A DNA stretch of 64,000 bases from Nesterenkonia xinjiangensis (GTDB lineage Bacteria; Actinomycetota; Actinomycetes; Actinomycetales; Micrococcaceae). Below are positions 35,847-44,506 of this stretch, one piece after another. The notes beneath the pieces were generated by a model. The model had not been told where the DNA came from, ran no database searches, and saw only the letters and a program-made list of their open reading frames with translations. The number at the start of each line of letters is the position of its first letter. Positions within the stretch are counted from its first letter, which is position 1. The stretch lies in NCBI RefSeq assembly GCF_013410745.1, contig NZ_JACCFY010000001.1, forward strand, positions 1,860,001 through 1,924,000, read 5' to 3'. Made by a program: the position numbers and the translations under genes.

Positions 35847-36671
35847 TCAGCCCTTCCACCAGGAGTCCTGGATGGTCACCGGCACTGTGCGCTTGTGGCG
35901 AGTCGCCAGGTAGCGACGCTCGATCTGCTCGGCGGCGTCCGCGGGGACCTCGCGGCCCTCCAGGTAGTCGTCGATGTCTGCGTAGCTCATGCCCAGTTCG
36001 GCCTCGTCCAACTGCCCCGGGCTGTCGTCGAGCAGGTCGGCGGTGGGCGCCTTGGACCACAGGAGCTCATCGGCGCCCAGATGCCGCAGCAGCTGCCGGA
36101 CCTGGCGCTTGTTCAGTGTGAACAGCGGCAGGACGTCCGCACCGCCGTCCCCGTGCTTGGTGAAGAAGCCGGTGATGGACTCCGCGGCGTGATCGGTGCC
36201 GACCACCAGCCCGGCGTGCTCCCCAGCGATCGCGTACTGGGCGGTCATCCGGATGCGGGCCTTGACGTTGCCGCGGTGGTAGTCGGCCATGGGCTGACCC
36301 AGCGCCTCCGAGTAGGCGGCATCCAACCCGGCGACCGCCTGGGCGATGTTCACGGTGTGCACGTGGTCCGGGCCGATGAAGTCCACCGCCAGGGCGGCGT
36401 CGTCCTCGTCATGCTGCACCCCGTGAGGGAGCCGGACGGCGTGGAACCGCGCCTCATGCCCCTGGGACCGCAGCCTCTCCGCCGCCAGCTGGGCCAGCTT
36501 GCCGGCCAGGGTGGAGTCCACCCCGCCGGAGATGCCCAGCACCAGGGAGCGCGCACCGGTGGTGCGAAGATACTCTGCGAGGAACGCCACCCGGCGTTCG
36601 ACCTCCTCCACGGGGTCGATCTCCGGGCTGACGCCCATCTCTTCGATGATCGAACTCTGCAGCTCACGCAT
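35847..36671 (-). CDS. nadE: ammonia-dependent NAD+ synthetase
   Basis: A 274-residue enzyme that amidates nicotinic acid adenine dinucleotide to NAD+. The ATP-pyrophosphatase P-loop SGGVDS is at residues 48-53, followed by [51 protein letters not shown] and the C-terminal HKR..P region. The absence of a glutaminase domain makes it the ammonia-dependent type. Confidence 0.96.
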   Translation of the reverse strand: MRELQSSIIEEMGVSPEIDPVEEVERRVAFLAEYLRTTGARSLVLGISGGVDSTLAGKLAQLAAERLRSQGHEARFHAVRLPHGVQHDEDDAALAVDFIGPDHVHTVNIAQAVAGLDAAYSEALGQPMADYHRGNVKARIRMTAQYAIAGEHAGLVVGTDHAAESITGFFTKHGDGGADVLPLFTLNKRQVRQLLRHLGADELLWSKAPTADLLDDSPGQLDEAELGMSYADIDDYLEGREVPADAAEQIERRYLATRHKRTVPVTIQDSWWKG

Positions 36672-36815
36672 ACTGGCGAGTCTACCGATCCCGGTGTCAC
36701 GCGCATATGACGTGCTCAGGACGCGGCCTCGGCGGTGTCATGGGCGCAGATTAGGGTTGTGCCCCGGGACAAGGGCCAGGCCGCCGGGGCCGCCGAGGGT
36801 GTTGAGAGGGGGCAT

Positions 36816-37769
36816 ATGACCAGGGCTGAACGCTTCCAGGGCCTGCTGGTGGCCGGCGCGGCACTGCTGGGCCTTGCGCTGGGCACCGTCACGGAGTTCG
36901 GGCACCTGGGTGAGCAGGTCGTGCTGCCCGCACTGCTGGTGATGCTGACCGCGGTCTTCTCCCAGATCGACCTCGGACATGTCGGTGAGGTTCGCCGGGC
37001 ACGGTCGACGGTCGCCGCGAGCCTCGTGCTGAACTACCTCTTCACGCCGGCGCTGGCCTGGGGGCTCGGTGCAGGGCTGCTCGGGGATCAGCCGGACCTG
37101 CGCATCGGGCTGCTGCTCCTTCTGGTGACCCCCTGCACCGACTGGTATCTGGTCTTCACCGCGATGGCCCGAGGTCATACCGGCATCGCCGTCGCGCTGC
37201 TGCCCGTCAACCTCATCCTGCAGGTGCTTCTGCTCCCGGTCTACGTGCTCCTGCTGGGCGGGGACGCGGCCGCCGTCGAGCCTGCGGCCCTCGTGGGAGC
37301 CGTGCTGATCGTCCTGGTCATTCCCCTGACACTGGGATGCGGTCTGCGCTGGGGCGCAGAGCGGAGCAGGGGGCGCCGGTGGCGCGAAGAGCATCTCGAC
37401 GTCTGGGCCTCCCGGCTGCAGATCCCGCTGCTGTGCCTGGCGGTGCTCGCCATGTTCGCCTGGCAGGCTGACACGATCACCCACAGCGGCGCAGAGCTGC
37501 TGCTGCTCCTGCCACCACTGGCGATCTGGTTCGTGCTGCTGCCCCTGCTCGCCACCGGAGTCGGCCTGGCGCTGCGCCTGCCGGGGGGCCAGCGCGTCAC
37601 CCTGACCATGGTCACCGTGGCCAGGAACTCGCCGCTGGCCCTGGGGATCGCCGTGGGCGCTTTCCCGGACCGGCCGCTGATCGCGCTCGCCCTGGTCATC
37701 GGGGCGCTGATCGAGCTGCCGCTCCTCGCCGTGCTGGCACAGATCGTGCGGCAGCGCAGCGATCGATGA
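36816..37769 (+). CDS. BASS/ACR3-superfamily transporter (possible arsenite permease-like)
   Basis: A 317-residue membrane protein with about ten helices. It has the bile acid:sodium symporter/arsenical-resistance fold, including LLLLVTPCTDWYLVFTAMARGHT and the gate-like TMVTVARNSPLALGIAVG. Homologues in actinobacteria are often named arsenic resistance protein, but the ACR3 cysteine motif is only partly recognisable, so the substrate is open. ATG 36816 follows GAGAGGGGG. Confidence 0.8.
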   Translation: MTRAERFQGLLVAGAALLGLALGTVTEFGHLGEQVVLPALLVMLTAVFSQIDLGHVGEVRRARSTVAASLVLNYLFTPALAWGLGAGLLGDQPDLRIGLLLLLVTPCTDWYLVFTAMARGHTGIAVALLPVNLILQVLLLPVYVLLLGGDAAAVEPAALVGAVLIVLVIPLTLGCGLRWGAERSRGRRWREEHLDVWASRLQIPLLCLAVLAMFAWQADTITHSGAELLLLLPPLAIWFVLLPLLATGVGLALRLPGGQRVTLTMVTVARNSPLALGIAVGAFPDRPLIALALVIGALIELPLLAVLAQIVRQRSDR

Positions 37770-37772
37770 CTG

Positions 37773-39266
37773 TCAGCGACCGTCGCCGTGCTCGGGTCCG
37801 CCCAGGTGCCGGTGGAAGCAGGACTCCACGGCCTCCCTGTGGTCCGCCGGGGCGACGACGAGAAGCTCGTCGTGGGCTTGCAGCACCGTCGCACCGTCGG
37901 GGACGAAGACGGTGTCCTCCCGGATCACCAGAGAGATGTCGGCGTTGTCCGGCAGATCCAGCAGCTCCAGCGTGGTCCCGGCGAGGTGGGACGCTCCGGT
38001 CAGCTTGACCTTGAACAGGTCGGCGCGCTGCTCGTCCATCGGGGCCGGTTCGAAGATCACTGCCGTGGTCTCCCCGTCGTCCACCAGCCCGAGCTTCCTC
38101 GCCACCCAGGGCAGGGACGGTGCCTGGATGGCGGTGTAGGCGATCACGAACACCAGCACGACGTCGAAAAGCCTGTCCGCATCGTCCAGATGCGCGGCCA
38201 TGGGCACGGTGGCGAGGATGATGGGGACCGCGCCGCGCAGCCCCGCCCAGGAGAGGAACGCCTGCTCCCGCCAGGGGATGCGGAACCACACGGCGCAGAG
38301 CACCACGGCCACCGGACGTACCACGAAGGTCAGGAACAGCCCCGCCACCAGCCCCAGCAGGATGATGTCCCAGGTGATCCTGCTGGGACTGGCGAGCATG
38401 CCGAGCATGACGAACAGCCCGATCTGTGCCAGCCAGCCGGTGCCCTCGGCGAAGGCCTGGGTCGCGTGCCGGTGAGGCAGCCGCCCGTTGCCCAGGAACA
38501 TCGCACAGATGTAGACGGCGGCGAATCCGGAGACGCTGATCTGGGTGGCCACGCCGTAGGCCAGCACGGCCCAGGCCAAGGCGGCGATCGGGTAGAGGCC
38601 GGCGGCCGGGAGCGCGAACCGACGGAGCACGAAGACTCCCAGCGCACCCAGTGCGATGCCCAGCATGATGCCGCCGACCAGCTGGGCCATGATCAGCACC
38701 GCCACCCCAGGGATGCCGCCGGGCTGCGGTTCGCCGACGGCGGCGGCGGTGGCGGCTGCGACGATCAGCACGGTCGGAGCGTCGTTGAGTCCGGACTCGC
38801 CCTCCAGAGTGGAACGGACCCTGGCGGGCAGCGGGATCCCGCGGAGTACGGAGAACACCGCAGCGGCGTCCGTGCCGGCGTTGACCGCGCCGAAGAGCAG
38901 CGCCAGGATCAGCGGCAGCCCCAACGCATAGTGCCCGATGACCGTCATCAGCCCGATGGTGACGAGCACGCCGACCGTGGCCAGCACGGCGGCCAGGCCG
39001 ATGGTGGGGCGGATGTCCTCCCATTTCGTGCTGAGCCCGCCCTCGGCGAGGATCAGTGTCAGCGCCGCGTAGCCGAGCCCCTGGGCGATGACGGCGTCGT
39101 CGAATTCGAAGCCGAAGCCCGATTCGCCCAGGATGATCCCGACCAGCAGGAACAGCAGCAGCGCAGGCAGTCCCAACCTCGTTCCCACTCGCACCCCGCC
39201 GATGGCTACCAGCATCACCAAGGGGGCCGCGAGCATGAAGAGGTTGATGAGGTCCATGGACTCCAT
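37773..39266 (-). CDS. K+/H+ (or Na+/H+) antiporter, CvrA/NhaP2 type
   Basis: A 497-residue CPA1 antiporter: about twelve helices in the first ~385 residues, with the conserved transport segment GAVNAGTDAAAVFSVLRGIPLP and ESGLNDAPTVLIV (Asp pair). A cytoplasmic TrkA-C/RCK-C domain follows (about 410-485, LTGASHLAGTTLELLDLPDNADISLVIRED). It is probably involved in cation and pH balance. The start may be ATG 39266 or ATG 39257. It is divergent from pyrE across 53 bp. Confidence 0.9.
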   Translation of the reverse strand: MESMDLINLFMLAAPLVMLVAIGGVRVGTRLGLPALLLFLLVGIILGESGFGFEFDDAVIAQGLGYAALTLILAEGGLSTKWEDIRPTIGLAAVLATVGVLVTIGLMTVIGHYALGLPLILALLFGAVNAGTDAAAVFSVLRGIPLPARVRSTLEGESGLNDAPTVLIVAAATAAAVGEPQPGGIPGVAVLIMAQLVGGIMLGIALGALGVFVLRRFALPAAGLYPIAALAWAVLAYGVATQISVSGFAAVYICAMFLGNGRLPHRHATQAFAEGTGWLAQIGLFVMLGMLASPSRITWDIILLGLVAGLFLTFVVRPVAVVLCAVWFRIPWREQAFLSWAGLRGAVPIILATVPMAAHLDDADRLFDVVLVFVIAYTAIQAPSLPWVARKLGLVDDGETTAVIFEPAPMDEQRADLFKVKLTGASHLAGTTLELLDLPDNADISLVIREDTVFVPDGATVLQAHDELLVVAPADHREAVESCFHRHLGGPEHGDGR

Positions 39267-39319
39267 TCTTTCAGCCGAGACGCGGGGCTGGGCGGGCGCG
39301 TCACCAGTAGGATGGCCCC

Positions 39320-39916
39320 ATGATCTCGACCACCACCGGCAGCAGCATGGATGTCTCCACTCCCAGCGCCGAGCGCCGGCGGCTGAAGCAGCTCATCAGC
39401 GAGCTCGCCGTCGTCCGCGGAAAAGTGACCCTGTCCTCCGGCACAGAGGCCGACTACTACATCGATCTTCGCCGCGTCACCCTCCACCACGAGGCCTCCC
39501 GCCTGGTGGGCCGGGTCATGATGCGCCTGCTCGACGACGCCGGCATCGACTATGTGGCCGCTGGCGGCCTCACCATGGGTGCCGACCCGGTGGGCTCGGC
39601 CATCATGCACGCCGCCCACGATCAGGGCCGCGCCGTGGACTCCTACGTGGTCCGCAAGCAGCAGAAGTCCTACGGCATGGGCCGCCAGGTGGAGGGGCCC
39701 GGGGTGGAGGGTCGCAAGGTCGTGGTGCTCGAGGACACCTCCACCACCGGAGGCTCCGCGCTCACCGCGGTGGAGGCGGTGCGCAACGCCGGGGGCCTGG
39801 TGCAGGCTGTGGCGGTCATCGTGGACCGGGACACCGGTGCCCGCGAGCACATCGAGGACACCGCCGGGGTGCCCTACCTCTACGCCTTTTCCAAGTCCGA
39901 CCTCGGACTCGACTGA
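39320..39916 (+). CDS. pyrE: orotate phosphoribosyltransferase
   Basis: A 198-residue enzyme of UMP synthesis. The PRPP-binding loop is VVVLEDTSTTGGSALTAVEAVR, with the dimer-interface Arg/Lys segment YVVRKQQKSYGMG and substrate motif SSGTEADYYIDLRRVTL. ATG 39320 or ATG 39347 could be the start; the first few residues are not conserved. Confidence 0.94.
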   Translation: MISTTTGSSMDVSTPSAERRRLKQLISELAVVRGKVTLSSGTEADYYIDLRRVTLHHEASRLVGRVMMRLLDDAGIDYVAAGGLTMGADPVGSAIMHAAHDQGRAVDSYVVRKQQKSYGMGRQVEGPGVEGRKVVVLEDTSTTGGSALTAVEAVRNAGGLVQAVAVIVDRDTGAREHIEDTAGVPYLYAFSKSDLGLD

Positions 39917-40021
39917 CCTTCTCCCGACGGCGACCGGGCCACAGTCCGCCGGTGGCGGCCCCGGGTCCCGGACCCGCGGGTGGGTGAAGCACTGACGGAC
40001 CACTCTGGATGGAGGAAGACC

Positions 40022-41710
40022 GTGGCCTTCTATAACTCTCGCGCGCAGCTGGTGCCGGACATGCTCTCCGGCCTGCTGTCCACTGCCGCCGTGGATCGGC
40101 TCGACACCTCGGACGGCACCGCCGTGCTCGTCCGCCGCGGGCATGACCCGCAGGCCGGGGTCGCGGTGATCAGCGGCGGCGGCTCCGGGCATGAGCCCGC
40201 CCACGCCGGGTTCCTCGGCGAGGGGATGCTCACCGCCGCGGTGCCCGGCTCGCTCTTCGCCTCCCCGCCGGTCAGTGCGGTGCTGGAGGCGATCCGCGCG
40301 GTCACCGGGACAGCCGGCTGCCTGCTGATCATCAAGAACTACACCGGCGACCGGCTGAACTTCGGGCTGGCCGCCGAGCGCGCCCGCGAAGAGGGCCTGG
40401 ATGTGCGCACCGTGCTGGTGGCCGACGACGTCGCCCTGCCGGACCTCGATCAGCCCCGCGGACTGGCCGGCACCGTGCTGGTGCACAAGGTGGCCGGGCA
40501 TCTGGCGGCCTCCGGGGCGCCGTTGTCGGAAGTCGCCGACGCCGCCCAGCGCACGGCGGAGAGTCTGCGCACCATCGGCCTGGCGAAGACTCCCGCGAAC
40601 CTTCCTGGCGAGGACGTGCCGTCCAGCCGGGGTGCTGAGCTGGGCCTGGGGATCCACAACGAGCCGGGAGCGCGGGAGGTCGTCGTCGACGGCGCCGCCG
40701 GGGCCGTGCAGCAGGTCCTCGACGCCCTGGACGCCGACGAGGTCATCCGTGGTGCCGGCCAGGCCGGTGTGGTCGCCATGCTCAACGACCTCGGCGGCTG
40801 CTCCCCGCAGGAGGGCCTGGTGCTGACCCACGAGCTGCTGGACCGGCTCGGCCGGGACACCGTCACGCGGTTCATCGGCCCCGCCCGGCTGATGACCTCC
40901 CTGGACATGCACGGTTTCTCCGTGACGCTGGCGCCGGCCAGCGAGGAGCTCATCGCCGCGCTGGACGCGCCGACGTCGGCACCGGGCTGGGTGCCGCCGA
41001 GCCGACCGCAGGCCCCGCAGTCGGTGGAGGGAGCAGGTACCGCGACCGGTGCCCTGCCGGTGGTCCCCGACAGCGCCGAGGCGCTGGAGCGCACCGCGGA
41101 CGGCGGGCTGGAGGACGCGGTGGTCGCCGCCTGCCGTGCCCTGGAGTCCGCGCAGACGGAGCTCGACGACCTGGACCGCGCCGCAGGGGACGCCGACGCC
41201 GGCACCACCTTCGCCGCCGGAGCACGGGCGGTGCGGGAGCTGGTGGAGTCCGGACAGCTGGGCTTCGCAGACCCCGCGGCCGCGATGCGCAGGATCGCCC
41301 GCACCCTGGAGACCGCGATGGGCGGGTCCTCCGGGGTGCTGCTGGCCATCCTCTCCACGGCGGCAGGGCGGGCACTCGACGGTGCAGAGGGTGAGGCCCG
41401 CTCCGACTGGTCCTCTGCCCTGCAGTCCGGCATCGAGGCGGTGCAGCACCACGGCGGCGCCGCCGAGGGCGACCGCACCATGCTCGATGCGCTGATCCCC
41501 GCGCAGCGGGCGCTCGCCGAGGGTGACGGCGCCGTCGTCCCTGCCCGGGTGGCCGAAGCCGCCGAGTCCGGGGCCGAGGCGACGGCGGCCCTCATCGCCC
41601 GGGCCGGTCGCGCCGCCTATGTGCCGGACTCTGCGACGCAGGGCTCCCCGGATGCCGGGGCCGCCGCCGTCGCGAAGCTGGTGCGAGCGCTGGCTGACTC
41701 GCTGAGCTGA
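40022..41710 (+). CDS. fused DhaK-DhaL dihydroxyacetone kinase
   Basis: A 562-residue ATP-dependent dihydroxyacetone (or glyceraldehyde) kinase. The DhaK half (1-330) has the substrate loop SGGGSGHEPAHAGFLGEGML and the substrate-binding His in LGLGIHNEPGA. The DhaL half (about 360-560) has the Mg-ADP loop AGDADAGTTFAAGA and GGSSGVLLAILSTAAG. The K-L fusion is the ATP-using form, not the PTS-dependent DhaKLM system. GTG 40022 follows GGAGGAAG; the in-frame sequence before it is unlikely to be translated. Confidence 0.92.
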   Translation: MAFYNSRAQLVPDMLSGLLSTAAVDRLDTSDGTAVLVRRGHDPQAGVAVISGGGSGHEPAHAGFLGEGMLTAAVPGSLFASPPVSAVLEAIRAVTGTAGCLLIIKNYTGDRLNFGLAAERAREEGLDVRTVLVADDVALPDLDQPRGLAGTVLVHKVAGHLAASGAPLSEVADAAQRTAESLRTIGLAKTPANLPGEDVPSSRGAELGLGIHNEPGAREVVVDGAAGAVQQVLDALDADEVIRGAGQAGVVAMLNDLGGCSPQEGLVLTHELLDRLGRDTVTRFIGPARLMTSLDMHGFSVTLAPASEELIAALDAPTSAPGWVPPSRPQAPQSVEGAGTATGALPVVPDSAEALERTADGGLEDAVVAACRALESAQTELDDLDRAAGDADAGTTFAAGARAVRELVESGQLGFADPAAAMRRIARTLETAMGGSSGVLLAILSTAAGRALDGAEGEARSDWSSALQSGIEAVQHHGGAAEGDRTMLDALIPAQRALAEGDGAVVPARVAEAAESGAEATAALIARAGRAAYVPDSATQGSPDAGAAAVAKLVRALADSLS

Positions 41711-41808
41711 GTTCCGGGAGGCGTCGAAGCGTCAGAGCTGGCGCTGCCTGAGGGTCGCTCCGCACGCCGGAAGATCCCGCGCTGCGGCAGGACGCACCTG
41801 CACCGGGC

Positions 41809-42162
41809 TCACGCGGCTGCCGCCCGCTGGCGGCGAAGAAGGGCGCCGAACTCGTCGAGGGCGGGACGCTGGACCGCGTAGTAGGCCCAGCGGCCACGCT
41901 TGGTGCGGGTGAGCAGCCCCGCGTCCACGAGGATCTTCAGGTGGTGGGAGACGGTGGGCTGGGAGAGGTCGAGCGGTTCTGTGAGGTCGCAGACGCAGGC
42001 CTCGCCGTTCTCGGTGTGTTCGATGATCGAGAGCAGCCGCAGCCGCACCGGATCCGCGACGGCTTTGAAGACGGCGGCCAGCGGCTCCGCCTCCTCGGAG
42101 GTCAGCGGGCCCTGGAAGGTGGGAAGGCAGCACGCGGCATCGGCCGGTGTGGTGGTGCTCAT
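41809..42162 (-). CDS. arsR: ArsR-family arsenic-responsive repressor
   Basis: A 117-residue winged-helix repressor. It has an N-terminal Cys pair (Cys11-Cys12, ACCLPTF) and Cys56/Cys58 in EACVCDL. This pattern matches the Corynebacterium glutamicum ArsR1 type, which senses As(III) with an N-terminal CC and a third Cys near the HTH. The recognition helix is LSQPTVSHHLKIL. It is divergent from the flavoprotein gene at 42307. Confidence 0.92.
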   Translation of the reverse strand: MSTTTPADAACCLPTFQGPLTSEEAEPLAAVFKAVADPVRLRLLSIIEHTENGEACVCDLTEPLDLSQPTVSHHLKILVDAGLLTRTKRGRWAYYAVQRPALDEFGALLRRQRAAAA

Positions 42163-42175
42163 GGACTCATCGTAG

Positions 42176-42225
42176 CTCACGTATTGACGGATTTCGATGG
42201 ATGGATCTAGAGTCTCACGTATCGA
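42176..42225. promoter_or_regulatory. divergent ars promoter/operator region
   Basis: A direct repeat CTCACGTATTGA (42176-42187) and CTCACGTATCGA (42214-42225) flanks the candidate promoter TTGACG (42184-42189)-18 bp-TAGAGT (42208-42213) for the flavoprotein gene. The repeats are plausible ArsR contacts. Confidence 0.45.
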
Positions 42226-42306
42226 AGTTCGTCTATGCGTCCAGGGTTTCGGCTCTCCCGACGACGAGCACCTCAGAGAAGAGCACCTGCCGACAGGGGA
42301 GTTCAC

Positions 42307-43686
42307 ATGTCAGCCAGCACCTCAGTCCACTCCGACCCCGCCCTTCCGATCGTGGTCATCGGCGCCGGCCCCGTGGGGCTCGCCGCCGCAGCCCATCTGC
42401 TGGAGCACGGCCTCGAGCCGCTGATCCTGGAGGCCGGTGACGACGTCGGTGCCGCGATCCGGCAATGGGGCCACACCCGGCTGTTCTCCCCCTGGCGCTA
42501 TGACCTCGACGCCGCCTGCACCCGACTGCTCGAGGCCGCCGACTGGGCGCCGCCCCGACCCACCGCCCTGCCCTGGGGCCGAGAGCTCGTTCAGGACTAT
42601 CTGCAGCCGTTGGCCCAGGTTCCGGGGATCCGCGATCGTCTGCGCACCCGAGCTCGGGTGCTGGCGGTAACCCGCGGCACCCGCGACAAGACCCACGCCC
42701 GCGGCAGGGAGGGCTCGCCGTTCCTCCTCAGGGCGCAGGAGCAGACCGACGAGGGGCCGCGGCTCGTGGAGATCCGGGCCCGCGCCGTGATCGACGCCTC
42801 GGGCACCTGGGGCGCCCCGAACCCCGCTGGAGCCGCCGGGCTGCCGGCCCTCGGCGAGCAGGACCCCGCGGTGATCCCGCATCTGACCGGGTCGCTGCCC
42901 GATGTGCTCGGCACGGAGCGAGAGCGCTTCGCCGGGCAACGCACTCTGGTCGTCGGGGCCGGTCACAGTGCGACCAACACGCTGCTCGACCTCGCCCAGC
43001 TCGCCCGGGAGACGCCCGGCACCGAGGTCCACTGGGCCATCCGGGGGCAGGACCCGAGCCGCACCTACGGCGGGCGCGACGCCGACGGGCTGCCCGCCCG
43101 CGGGATGCTCGGCACCCGGCTCCAGCGCGCCGTGGAGAGCGGCGTGATCCAGCTGCACGTGGGTTCGCCCATGCATGCGCTGCGGGCAACCGCTCAGGGA
43201 GCTGCAGCGGCGGAGAGGGCCGGCGTCGTCGTCGAACTGGGGGAGGAGGGCTCGCGGCGGAGGCTCCTCGTGGACTCCCTGGTCACCGCCACCGGCTTTC
43301 GTCCTGAGCTGGAGATGCTGCGCGAACTGCGCCTGGAGCTCGACCCCGCCGTGGAGGCTCCGGTCCGGCTCGCGCCGCTGATCGATCCCGAGATCCACTC
43401 TTGCGGCACAGTCCCGGCGCACGGGGCTGACGTGCTCGCTCAGCCCGAGGACGGGTTCTTCCTGGTGGGCATGAAGTCCTATGGGCGGGCGCCCACATTC
43501 CTGCTCGCCACCGGCTATGAGCAGGTGCGTTCCATCGCCGCCCACCTGGCCGGTGCGGACGCCGCCGCACGGGACCTCGTGCTGCCGGAGACCGGAGTCT
43601 GCTCGGCCTCGGCCCCCGTGGAGGAGCTGGAGCCGGTGATGATCGGCGTCCCCACCGGGGTGCAGCACGGCCGCGCCGGGGTGTGA
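42307..43686 (+). CDS. FAD/NAD(P)-binding monooxygenase-like protein (ArsO-like)
   Basis: A 459-residue flavoprotein with two Rossmann sites: an N-terminal FAD motif VVIGAGPVGLAAAAHLLEHG and a central NAD(P) motif LVVGAGHSATNTLLDLA. The segment TRLFSPWRYD and the end GYEQVRSIAAHLAG are typical of the flavin monooxygenase-like protein found next to arsR in actinobacterial ars operons. A role in organoarsenical or thiol-linked arsenic detoxification is inferred from position only. ATG 42307 is preceded by GGGGAG. Confidence 0.82.
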   Translation: MSASTSVHSDPALPIVVIGAGPVGLAAAAHLLEHGLEPLILEAGDDVGAAIRQWGHTRLFSPWRYDLDAACTRLLEAADWAPPRPTALPWGRELVQDYLQPLAQVPGIRDRLRTRARVLAVTRGTRDKTHARGREGSPFLLRAQEQTDEGPRLVEIRARAVIDASGTWGAPNPAGAAGLPALGEQDPAVIPHLTGSLPDVLGTERERFAGQRTLVVGAGHSATNTLLDLAQLARETPGTEVHWAIRGQDPSRTYGGRDADGLPARGMLGTRLQRAVESGVIQLHVGSPMHALRATAQGAAAAERAGVVVELGEEGSRRRLLVDSLVTATGFRPELEMLRELRLELDPAVEAPVRLAPLIDPEIHSCGTVPAHGADVLAQPEDGFFLVGMKSYGRAPTFLLATGYEQVRSIAAHLAGADAAARDLVLPETGVCSASAPVEELEPVMIGVPTGVQHGRAGV

Positions 43687-43709
43687 ACGGGTGCGGTGTG
43701 AACGGGTGT
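43680..43709. repeat. 15 bp tandem duplication over the arsO-like stop codon
   Basis: GGTGTGAACGGGTGC is followed directly by GGTGTGAACGGGTGT, and a third diverged unit (CCTGAACGGGAGC) follows. The first copy contains the TGA stop. Confidence 0.7.
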
Positions 43710-43750
43710 GGCGGGGCCTGAACGGGAGCGGCCCGATGAGCCGAGGGCGC

Positions 43751-44506
43751 TCACTGGGCCAGGCCGGCCTCCCGGGCGAGGATCGCCGCCTGCATCCGGG
43801 AGTTCAGATGCAGCTTCGCGAGCACGCTGGAGACGTGCGTCTTCACGGTCGCCAGGCTGATCACCAGCTCTTCGGCGATCTGCGCGTTCGACAGTCCCCG
43901 GCCCAGCGCCCCCAGGACGTCGATCTCACGCGGGGTGAGCACCTCCGCCAGGGGCCGTGAACCAGGGGCCGGCAGTGTCGCGCGCCCGGGGCCGGCGCTC
44001 GGTCCTGTCAGGCCGTGTCCGCCAGCGCCGCCGTCACCTCGTGGGTCACCTCTGGAGTCATCTCCTGTGTCGGCGAAGGCGCGCAGCAGCTTGCGTGTCA
44101 CCTCAGGGGCGACGACGCCGTCCCCGGCGCCCACCCGGCGGATCGCCTCCAGCAGCTCGCGTGGCTCGGCGGACTTCAGCAGGAACCCCGCCGCCCCGGC
44201 ACGCAGCGCTCCGAAGACGACCTCGTCCAGGTCGAAGGTGGTCAGCATCAGCACCTCGCAGGCTCCGGCGCCCACGATCTGCCGGGTGGCGCTGATCCCA
44301 TCGGTGCCCGGCATGCGGGCGTCCATGATCACCACATCCGGCCGCAGCGCCTGCACCTGCCGCACCGCTGCGGCACCGTCGGCGGCCTCGCCGATCACCT
44401 CGATGTCGTCTGCGGTGTCCAGCAGCAGGCGCAGGCCTGCACGGATGCTGGCATGGTCATCGGCGAGGACCACCCGGAGCGGCCGAGTCGGCTCAACGCT
44501 GCCCAT
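43751..44506 (-). CDS. NarL/LuxR-family response regulator
   Basis: A 251-residue regulator with a receiver domain (acidic pocket VVLADDH, phospho-acceptor Asp in VVIMDARMPG, Lys in FLLKSAEP) and a C-terminal LuxR HTH (LTPREIDVLGALGRGLSNAQIAEEL...TVKTHVSSVLAKLHL). The linker of about 35 residues is Gly-rich and unusually long. It is co-expressed with the histidine kinase whose end it overlaps by 14 nt. ATG 44506 has the better GGAGG spacing than the adjacent ATG 44509. Confidence 0.92.
   Translation of the reverse strand: MGSVEPTRPLRVVLADDHASIRAGLRLLLDTADDIEVIGEAADGAAAVRQVQALRPDVVIMDARMPGTDGISATRQIVGAGACEVLMLTTFDLDEVVFGALRAGAAGFLLKSAEPRELLEAIRRVGAGDGVVAPEVTRKLLRAFADTGDDSRGDPRGDGGAGGHGLTGPSAGPGRATLPAPGSRPLAEVLTPREIDVLGALGRGLSNAQIAEELVISLATVKTHVSSVLAKLHLNSRMQAAILAREAGLAQ

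Noticed and set aside
36735-36815. 27-codon N-terminal extension of the BASS-type transporter
   Set aside because: No ribosome-binding site and a polar sequence; ATG 36816 has GAGAGGGGG upstream.
39215-41452. 745-codon minus-strand open frame
   Set aside because: It is antisense to pyrE and the dihydroxyacetone kinase, with low-complexity composition and no start site of quality.
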